Positions 7,707 through 12,798 of a DNA stretch of 12,798 bases are shown in pieces. Source of the DNA: JAGOFO01 sp964522105. GTDB lineage: Bacteria > Myxococcota_A > UBA9042 > DTJE01. The DNA lies in assembly GCA_964522105.1 (NCBI GenBank), contig CAZFVA010000050.1, positions 1 through 12,798 of the forward strand. Direction: 5' to 3'. The translations under genes and the position numbers were made by a program. The stretch's first letter is position 1; each line of letters begins with the position of its first letter. The notes under the pieces were generated by a model. It had not been told where the DNA came from, did not search any database, and saw only the letters and a program-made list of their open reading frames with translations.

Positions 7707-7728
7707 CGGGCGCGTGCCCCTTTGTTTT
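7707..7728 (+). promoter_or_regulatory. GC-rich inverted repeat followed by a T-rich stretch in the cyclophilin leader
   Basis: GGGC (7708-7711), loop GCGT and GCCC (7716-7719) are followed by CTTTGTTTT. The shape is like a short intrinsic terminator or attenuator between the predicted promoter and the coding region. A four-pair stem is weak, so strong termination is unlikely. The 12-mer at 7707-7718 resembles words in two other spacers (467 and 3226). Confidence 0.25.
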
Positions 7729-7765
7729 AATGTTGATGTGAAAAGTTTGATAACCGGAGATCACC

Positions 7766-8404
7766 ATGAAAAGTATCGCTTCTGTTCTGACACTTGCGAT
7801 TGCCGTCGTTTTGATGACAGCGGGATGTTCCGCAAAGGAATCTAAACCTGCCACTGAAGTTGCGAAAGCGACTCCGGCGCAGAAGGCTGTTCCGGCCCCG
7901 GCTGTTCCGATAAAGATAGTCATGAAAACCAACATCGCTGACGTCGCAGGCGGAATGATCGAGATGGAACTTTATCCGGATAAGGCCCCGAAAACTGTCG
8001 AAAATTTCGTGAAACTGGCAGGGCAGGGCTTCTATGATGGACTTCGTTTTCATCGCGTTGTCCCCGGTTTCGTAATTCAGGGCGGCGACCCGCAGACGAA
8101 AGACCCGGCGATGAAAGACGCCTGGGGAAGCGGTGGTCCCGGTTACCGGTTTGATGACGAACTGGTCAAGGGTGACTATGCCCGCGGCGCACTTGCAATG
8201 GCCAACTCCGGCCCGAACACTAACGGCAGCCAGTTCTTTATCTGCGTTAATGACCTGTCGGGAAGACTTCCGAAGCAGTACAACTACTTCGGGATGGTCA
8301 CAAAAGGCATGGAAGTCGTTGACGCCATCGTCGCCAGACCGAGGGATCAGCGTGACCGCCCTGTTGAAGACGTAATTATGGAAAAAGTTACCGTTGTGAA
8401 GTAA
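7766..8404 (+). CDS. Lipoprotein cyclophilin-type peptidyl-prolyl isomerase
   Basis: A 212-residue cyclophilin that speeds cis-trans isomerisation of Xaa-Pro bonds in exported proteins. The signal peptide ends in the lipobox TAGC (Cys21). An Ala/Pro/Lys-rich linker to about residue 48 would let the domain extend from the membrane. The cyclophilin domain shows EMELYPDKAPKTVENF (66-81), the catalytic FHRVVPGFVIQGGD motif (95-108, with Arg97 and Gln105), ALAMANSGPNTNGSQFFI (142-159) and YFGMVTKGMEVVD (174-186). These are the core residues of active cyclophilins; the substrate-side tryptophan of human CypA is not present, as in many bacterial forms. GGAGA lies five bases before the ATG. The Cys+2 residue is Ser, so outer-membrane sorting would be expected under E. 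coli rules. The gene diverges from the S1-domain gene and converges on the nuclease gene. Confidence 0.95.
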   Translation: MKSIASVLTLAIAVVLMTAGCSAKESKPATEVAKATPAQKAVPAPAVPIKIVMKTNIADVAGGMIEMELYPDKAPKTVENFVKLAGQGFYDGLRFHRVVPGFVIQGGDPQTKDPAMKDAWGSGGPGYRFDDELVKGDYARGALAMANSGPNTNGSQFFICVNDLSGRLPKQYNYFGMVTKGMEVVDAIVARPRDQRDRPVEDVIMEKVTVVK

Positions 8405-8474
8405 GCGGCTTTTTTGAAGCGGCTTTCATGATGTTGCTGTTTTTGTGATCGGGATTGCGGCAACGGACGTCCGG
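8405..8474. other. Short spacer between convergent genes, no clear terminator
   Basis: Seventy bases between the cyclophilin stop and the nuclease stop. They hold two direct copies of AAGCGGCTTT, the first starting in the stop codon (8403-8412 and 8417-8426). A 10-nt palindrome, CGGACGTCCG (8464-8473), lies directly beyond the nuclease stop. Neither makes a hairpin with an adjoining T-tract, so no intrinsic terminator is called for either gene. Confidence 0.4.
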
Positions 8475-8963
8475 TCAGCGGCTTCTACACGTTATTTCGC
8501 CACATGAACCCCACAGACCGGCCCCTGTCGTCGCAGCAATTCGCGCAGCATCCCGGATTTCATCAGCGCGGGGATCGTCGGTTTCAAGATCCCAGGCGCA
8601 GGCGGCTCCTGCCCGGGCAAGTATCTGTTCGACGCTTTGACCGTCAACCAGCACGTGAGCCAGCAGACGTCCGTACTTGTCTGTGCATCTGCTGACAAAT
8701 TCAAGCTCGACTTCCCGCCCGCTTACCAGGAATTCTGTTGATGCGCGGGCCTCGGCGTACCAGCATGTTCCGAATTCGGGGGCGTCGATGCCGATCATTC
8801 TGACTGTCGTGCCGTCTTCCAGTTCAACGGTGTCGCCGTCCAGTACATTGCTGACCAGCCCGCCATGCCTTCCGCAGTCCAGTCCTTCGGTAAAGCAGGA
8901 CAGCGTCGACATGCAGATGGCCAGGCATCCTGTCTGAAGCATCATCGCGAAGTTTGTCATCAT
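8475..8963 (-). CDS. Secreted staphylococcal-nuclease-like (thermonuclease) protein
   Basis: A 162-residue exported nuclease of the SNase family, which cuts DNA and RNA phosphodiester bonds with calcium. Counting from ATG 8963, the family motifs are VLDGDTVEL (40-48, calcium site), VRMIGIDAPE (54-63, with the catalytic Arg55 and Glu63) and DKYGRLLAHVLVDG (95-108, catalytic Arg99), then VEQILARAGAA and the terminal GLWGSC. All three catalytic residues of the family are present. The N-terminus is hydrophobic and ends near STLSC, which suggests a signal peptide; the lipobox is imperfect (Thr at -3), so lipidation is uncertain. Several cysteines suggest an oxidising compartment. I prefer ATG 8963 because it overlaps the upstream stop as ATGA and GGAAG precedes it. 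ATG 8960 is adjacent and equally possible, and ATG 8987 would add eight polar residues before the signal peptide. Last gene of a three-gene operon. Confidence 0.9.
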   Translation of the reverse strand: MMTNFAMMLQTGCLAICMSTLSCFTEGLDCGRHGGLVSNVLDGDTVELEDGTTVRMIGIDAPEFGTCWYAEARASTEFLVSGREVELEFVSRCTDKYGRLLAHVLVDGQSVEQILARAGAACAWDLETDDPRADEIRDAARIAATTGAGLWGSCGEITCRSR

Positions 8964-10216
8964 TTCTTCCGTCCAGTTTTCGGACACCTGTCAAGGATGA
9001 CGCCCGGTGAAGCCGCCTGCCCGTCACGGCACGTCGTCACGGTCCAGGATGCCGGGTCATCATCTGCCAGTGCGGCCTTTGCGGTAACTGAAGCGATGGT
9101 TGATTTCAGTGCAACCGATGCCCCGTCAGGGACTTTCGGGTGTCTGGCCGTTGCGATGACGCTGCCGCCGCTGTCTTTGAATTCGAACATTGCAGTCCCT
9201 GAAGTGGCGTTGTACAGGCTCTGGTTGCCGGAAAGAGGCATCACACCTTCCGTTCTGCCGCCCCCGATAATGACGATGTCGCCTGCTTTTACCGGCCGGC
9301 AGTCTTCCGACGCGATGCTGAACGTTCTGGACGCCGACTGACCATCCGGTCCGTTGAAATGCGTCACGGTCAGTCCGGCCATGTCGAAGTCCGACAGTAC
9401 AAGTATCTCGATCCATTCATTCTCGAATTTGTCCGAGCCTTCCGGGTTGGAAAATACTTCGGTCAGAACAATGTCGTTAAATGCCGGCCTGATGACAGGT
9501 CTGCGACTGCTTTCGGCCCCCGTTCCATCGGTGCACGCACCGGCAGTTTCACACGGGTGATTCGGTCTTCCCGGACTGCCTGCATTGCCGTCTTCATCAG
9601 GAGTGTCCTGCGATGCGCACCACACGTCTGCGGGGCTGGCGCCGTCATCGGCCGGGTCTTCGGTTGTTGTTCCGGTGCTGTCAGGGGCCGTCCGGTCTGA
9701 AGGTCGATACCTCTGAAGTGCCTGGCCTTCAGGCGGAGCTGCCGGGTCTTCGCCCCAGGAAACTTTTTCAATTTGAACAGTTCCGCACATAAGGCTTACT
9801 GATCCTGCCGTGTTCGACAGCGCAAGCGAGTCAATTGAGACTGACTGGCCGGTCATTCCCGGGGGTGCTTCGGAAACGACCATTCGTTCACCTGGCTGAA
9901 TGTCAGGTTTGGTCCAGCCGTTAACCGATGAGATTTTGGGGCGCGCTTCCGATCCGGAAATGACGATCATGCCTTCAACCAGCAGCGTCCGGTCGGATAC
10001 GTTCATGATTTCAAGGTATTCCATGCCGACGTCTTCTCCGAGCGGATTTATCAGCAACTCGGTAATGATCAGTTCGCCCGGGTTTGTGTCGCACCCGGTG
10101 GCGACTTCCGGCGGCGGCTCTGTCGATTCGCACGAAATCAGAACGGTCAAGGCCAGCAGGACTGCAGTCTTCAGGATCTTTGCGTGCGCAGGTCTTTGTG
10201 GTCTGTGTCTGTCCAT
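8960..10216 (-). CDS. Lipoprotein with two lamin-tail domains
   Basis: A 418-residue exported protein. The basic N-terminus and hydrophobic core lead to the lipobox LISC (Cys29). Two lamin-tail (LTD, Ig-like beta-sandwich) domains follow. The first begins at about residue 47 with ELIITELLINPLGEDVGMEYLEIMN and closes at about 220 with the typical GSPGRPN end. The second begins at about 247 with DIVLTEVFSNPEG...ENEWIEI and ends near 404 with QAASPG. The linker between them is rich in Thr, Asp and Pro. Bacterial LTDs are known to be fused to secreted nucleases and membrane hydrolases and are thought to bind nucleic acid or tether proteins; there is no enzyme domain in this protein. A GTG start at 10219 directly precedes the ATG at 10216; AGGGG upstream could serve either. 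It starts 20 bp after the HhH-barrel gene and overlaps the nuclease gene by four bases. Confidence 0.82.
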   Translation of the reverse strand: MDRHRPQRPAHAKILKTAVLLALTVLISCESTEPPPEVATGCDTNPGELIITELLINPLGEDVGMEYLEIMNVSDRTLLVEGMIVISGSEARPKISSVNGWTKPDIQPGERMVVSEAPPGMTGQSVSIDSLALSNTAGSVSLMCGTVQIEKVSWGEDPAAPPEGQALQRYRPSDRTAPDSTGTTTEDPADDGASPADVWCASQDTPDEDGNAGSPGRPNHPCETAGACTDGTGAESSRRPVIRPAFNDIVLTEVFSNPEGSDKFENEWIEILVLSDFDMAGLTVTHFNGPDGQSASRTFSIASEDCRPVKAGDIVIIGGGRTEGVMPLSGNQSLYNATSGTAMFEFKDSGGSVIATARHPKVPDGASVALKSTIASVTAKAALADDDPASWTVTTCRDGQAASPGVILDRCPKTGRKK

Positions 10217-10236
10217 CACTTTTCCCCTGTATATGG

Positions 10237-12543
10237 TTATCTGCCCGTCGTCACCCGACGGCGGGACTCCCTGACAAATTCGACCATGCAGGTCGCGGCG
10301 AACTCGTTTCGTGAAGGCGGGCGGGCCTGGTCATCGACCTGCTGCCAGCTCATTCTGTCGTCGATGTGCCTTGTGTATCTGCCGGACACGTAAATTCGGA
10401 CGTCCCCTGCTGACGTCACAAATGTTTGAATCAGGTTCAGCCCGGCATCCAGTCTGGTGTCGCCCCTGCACATGCCGGGCAGCCGTCCCGAAACAGGGCC
10501 GGAAGCGCACCCCTGAGCTGGCGATGGAGAGTTATCAGCGGTAAGCGATTCGTCGGACCATCTGAAAAACGCAGCGATGTCAGGACCTGGTGCCAGTCTG
10601 GTGTCGATCCTGACGGTGGCCGCCATGTTCATGTCGAAAGAATCTTCAAGGGTTGCGACATCTTCGAAAGATTGGGATACGAACAGGGTCAGTCTGGTCC
10701 GTGGAATCCTGGTGGTCAGCGCCGTCATCGTCCAGTGAACCTTGCAACCACCTGAAATGTTTCCCTTTGTTGATGAGTAATAAGGCGCGTATGAAAGGTC
10801 ACGGCCACTCGACAGGATGTCGCGGTCGCCATATCCGATTTCAAGACTGAGTCGTTCGTGTTTTGTCGCAAAAACGTCAACAGATGCGGTGGCTTCAAGA
10901 TCGACAGGGCTGCTGGAATCAGGCACGTCATCCGGCCCGTGGTACGCGATGTCCAGACGAAAGTGATTTGTAGTGAAGCGGGACGATTTCCATGTCAGGT
11001 CAACGCGGCCACCGGTTTCGTTTCTGGCGCGGTTGCCCCTGAATTCGGTGGCGTCGGCAGTTGAACCGGTCCACGGATTGTCCCAGTTCCTTGAGTAGTA
11101 TCTGAACGAAGTTTCAAGATCCAGTCCGTTTACCGGCGAGACGCGGGCTTCGACCACGGCCGCCGGGGCGACTCTGTCGGTGATCGCGATTTCTGCTTTG
11201 AAAAGGCCGTTGCGTGGCAGAACTGCAGAACCTGCAAGGCCGAATGCCCCGAAAATTCTTCTGTTTTCTGGAAAAGGTGATGAAACAGCAGGTTCAAGGG
11301 ATGAAATCGCCGGGCGGAACCGGAGGCCGGTCGCGTAGCCGATCGCTTCTACCCGCCAGCTGTCTGTGCCGAAGCCGATGTCAGCGCCGGCCGTACATTC
11401 ACGAGTCAGGTTCGTAAGTGTGATGTAGTCGAGCGAACTGTCGTTAATCGTTTCATCAGCATAAGTAATGAAGGGGCTTTTCTTTGAATCCGTGCAGTCG
11501 GTCTGTCCTGACGGGCATCTGTCAAAGGTCACTTCCGAGCGGTTCGGGTCCATGAAGGAATATGAGCCGAACACCGACCCTGAAATTCTGTACGAATCTG
11601 CCGCAACCGGGACAAAAAACGTTATGGCCGCGCCCGAGAATCTTTTTGGTTTCCTGATGGAACCTGTTTCGGCAGATAACGTGTACAGAAGCGTTGGGTA
11701 ATGTCCGTCAGGGTTTTTCAGTCCGGTAGTGTCAATTGTCAGACCGGTTGCAAAGCCAACCTGATAAGTGCCCAGGACGATTCGGAAAGTTGGCCTTTCA
11801 AACGTGGCTATGAATCCAGCGGGGTCAACAATTACAGATGGCTTGCCGGCCACCAGGTGTCCGGCTGTTGCATCGTCGCCGGTTTCCGAAGATGCGCCGA
11901 CGCTTGATATCCCTGGAACTGCAATCAGCGCCACGCCGGCCCGCCACGACTCGAGCCAGTTTGCATCGATCATGATCATGTTATCCGGGACGCACCAGAC
12001 GGTACTTGCCGATGCATTGCAGCGCGAGTTTGTGGACGACCACGACGTGCCGATCTTTGCTTTCAGCCCCCAGTCCACGGTGTCTGCCGTGCGCCGCTGT
12101 TCTGGTGCGTGTCCGGAATTTCTGGCTTTCCGTACATACGCAAACCTGGTGATTGCTTCAGACGCAACAGGTGAAAGTCCGGGGACGTCTGCCGCCGCTG
12201 AAATTGATTCGAAGTCACCGTTCGTTTTACGCCACTGAATTAAAGCAGCGGCCTCAGACGCAGATATGCCGGGGATTTCGGTCAGCTCGTTCATGCCTGC
12301 AGAATTCAGATCGATCTTTTCGGTCTCCAGAAATGAAATTGCGGTCAAAAACTCTTCACTGACACCGATTCCCGATGGATCCACCGTGTCCGGCAGGGCT
12401 GATTCGGCATAAATTTCGTTTGTGAACGTGAAGAATGAAACAAGGATCGTTATCATCCACCGGGCGGCAATCCGGCCTGACGAAGTCTGTTTGTTGAAAC
12501 GGTGTGCTGGCTTTTCCGGCTGGCTGAAGCGCGGGTCTGACAT
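10237..12543 (-). CDS. ComEA-like helix-hairpin-helix domain fused to a probable outer-membrane beta-barrel
   Basis: A 768-residue protein. A basic N-terminus precedes a hydrophobic segment (about 30-42) with a possible signal-peptidase-I site after EIYA (46). Residues 75-138 form a ComEA-type double helix-hairpin-helix: KIDLNSAGMNELTEIPGIS, then a second hairpin around ADVPGLSPVASEAI, a fold that binds DNA without sequence specificity. The remaining roughly 600 residues have alternating hydrophobic strands with many aromatic and polar residues (for example WGLKAKIGTSWSS, YRISGSVFGSYSF, LETSFRYYSRNW, VRIYVSGRYTRH), as in outer-membrane barrels. A HhH domain ahead of a barrel-like region has also been seen in Bacteroidota-type proteins. 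The barrel is inferred from composition only. The ribosome-binding site for ATG 12543 is weak; ATG at codon 30 has no better one and would remove the basic N-region. First gene of the operon with the lamin-tail and nuclease genes. Confidence 0.75.
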   Translation of the reverse strand: MSDPRFSQPEKPAHRFNKQTSSGRIAARWMITILVSFFTFTNEIYAESALPDTVDPSGIGVSEEFLTAISFLETEKIDLNSAGMNELTEIPGISASEAAALIQWRKTNGDFESISAAADVPGLSPVASEAITRFAYVRKARNSGHAPEQRRTADTVDWGLKAKIGTSWSSTNSRCNASASTVWCVPDNMIMIDANWLESWRAGVALIAVPGISSVGASSETGDDATAGHLVAGKPSVIVDPAGFIATFERPTFRIVLGTYQVGFATGLTIDTTGLKNPDGHYPTLLYTLSAETGSIRKPKRFSGAAITFFVPVAADSYRISGSVFGSYSFMDPNRSEVTFDRCPSGQTDCTDSKKSPFITYADETINDSSLDYITLTNLTRECTAGADIGFGTDSWRVEAIGYATGLRFRPAISSLEPAVSSPFPENRRIFGAFGLAGSAVLPRNGLFKAEIAITDRVAPAAVVEARVSPVNGLDLETSFRYYSRNWDNPWTGSTADATEFRGNRARNETGGRVDLTWKSSRFTTNHFRLDIAYHGPDDVPDSSSPVDLEATASVDVFATKHERLSLEIGYGDRDILSSGRDLSYAPYYSSTKGNISGGCKVHWTMTALTTRIPRTRLTLFVSQSFEDVATLEDSFDMNMAATVRIDTRLAPGPDIAAFFRWSDESLTADNSPSPAQGCASGPVSGRLPGMCRGDTRLDAGLNLIQTFVTSAGDVRIYVSGRYTRHIDDRMSWQQVDDQARPPSRNEFAATCMVEFVRESRRRVTTGR

Positions 12544-12676
12544 GCCGGTCTTTCGGTCTTAAGATGATGACTTTTCATCCGGTTAAATAAATGGCGGGAA
12601 GGTTTCAGAGTGGTTGACGAAACTGTTTTCGCGAAGCACTATTACGTCCGCCGGGGTGGCGATTTGTGAGGCCTTT
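12544..12676. promoter_or_regulatory. Divergent promoter region with a sigma70-like candidate on the plus strand
   Basis: This 133-bp spacer must hold the promoters of the HhH-barrel operon and of the divergent lipoprotein. On the plus strand, TTGACG (12614-12619), a 17-base spacer and CACTAT (12637-12642) make a candidate with a good -35 and a poor -10. The 8-nt palindrome TTCGCGAA (12628-12635) lies in the spacer of that promoter, where a repressor could act. An AT-rich patch (12582-12592) sits nearer the operon, but I cannot assign a convincing minus-strand promoter. Confidence 0.35.
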
Positions 12677-12798
12677 ATGATGAATTCCAGGCGTTATTTG
12701 ATGAATGTGGCGGCGGTGGCCGGGCGTCGTGCGGGATTGGCAGCAGTTGTGCTTTTTGCTGCCCTGTCGATGTCCATCGCAGGTTGTGAATTTGAATC
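12677..12798 (+). CDS. N-terminus of a lipoprotein, cut by the right edge
   Basis: Forty codons of an open frame beginning ATGATG at 12677. GAGG lies five bases before the first ATG and eight before the second. The encoded start has a basic n-region (residues 3-18, with RR at 5-6 and 17-18), a hydrophobic core (AGLAAVVLFAALSM, 19-32) and the lipobox IAGC (Cys37), a textbook lipoprotein signal peptide. Nothing of the mature domain is visible beyond EFES-like residues, so the function is unknown. The RR pair is not followed by a Tat consensus. It diverges from the HhH-barrel operon and may share control with it through the 133-bp spacer. Confidence 0.65.
   Translation, partial: MMNSRRYLMNVAAVAGRRAGLAAVVLFAALSMSIAGCEFE

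Noticed and set aside
8403..8426. AAGCGGCTTT repeats after the cyclophilin gene as a terminator
   Set aside because: The copies are direct, not inverted, so they cannot pair with each other into a stem.
8464..8473. Palindrome CGGACGTCCG next to the nuclease stop as a terminator
   Set aside because: It leaves only a three-pair stem with a four-base loop and no T-tract follows on the minus strand.
8961..8987. ATG at 8987 as the nuclease start
   Set aside because: It would add MSENWTEE before the signal peptide and a larger overlap with the upstream gene; the ATG at 8963 gives the common ATGA overlap and has GGAAG just before it.
11768..12238. Plus-strand ORF of 156 codons (also 8865-9341, 158 codons)
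   Set aside because: Antisense to the HhH-barrel and to the nuclease/lamin-tail genes respectively, with no domain or credible start signal.
12454..12456. ATG at codon 30 as the start of the HhH-barrel protein
   Set aside because: No ribosome-binding site precedes it and it would remove the positive charges expected before the hydrophobic segment; kept only as a possibility.

Overview
The window looks like a piece of a draft or metagenome-assembled genome from a Gram-negative, diderm bacterium. One 100-N scaffold gap (5952-6051) interrupts it. Five products carry lipoprotein-type signal peptides, one more has a weaker one, and one product looks like an outer-membrane beta-barrel. The Asp/Thr-rich linkers after the lipobox, the CehA-like metallohydrolases and the lamin-tail lipoprotein resemble the envelope proteins of Myxococcota/Bradymonadales-type 'deltaproteobacteria'. 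That placement is an inference from style, not from a marker gene, and confidence in it is low. The DNA is moderately GC-rich with no obvious compositional islands. No rRNA, tRNA, insertion sequence or CRISPR array was recognised.

Layout. (1) 1-5951, minus strand: two tandem paralogous secreted lipoproteins of the CehA/McbA branch of the PHP metallohydrolase superfamily, followed downstream by the first 148 codons of a phosphate butyryltransferase (ptb) that runs off the left edge. Spacers are 57 and 69 bp, so co-transcription is possible. The scaffold gap sits directly against the start codon of the first paralog, so its leader and true upstream neighbour are unknown. (2) 6052-7577, minus strand: a four-S1-domain RNA-binding protein and, downstream of it, a 38-residue single-span membrane peptide with a strong Shine-Dalgarno that ends at the gap. 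(3) 7766-8404, plus strand: a lipoprotein cyclophilin (peptidyl-prolyl isomerase) diverging from the S1 gene, with overlapping back-to-back promoter candidates between them. (4) 8475-12543, minus strand: a tight three-gene operon encoding a ComEA-like helix-hairpin-helix domain fused to a probable outer-membrane beta-barrel, a lipoprotein with two lamin-tail domains, and a secreted staphylococcal-nuclease-type nuclease. (5) 12677-12798, plus strand: the signal peptide of a divergent lipoprotein, cut by the right edge.

How the parts may work together. The most interesting unit is the HhH-barrel / lamin-tail / nuclease operon. All three domain types have established links to DNA binding or nucleases, all three products appear to be exported, and the genes are translationally close (17 bp spacer, then an ATGA overlap). 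I infer an envelope system that binds and cuts extracellular DNA, for nutrient scavenging, DNA uptake or defence against incoming DNA; no function has been shown. The CehA-like pair is the second point of interest. Its two copies share an almost identical N-terminal block within otherwise more diverged proteins, and one copy has replaced the last conserved metal-site histidine with aspartate.
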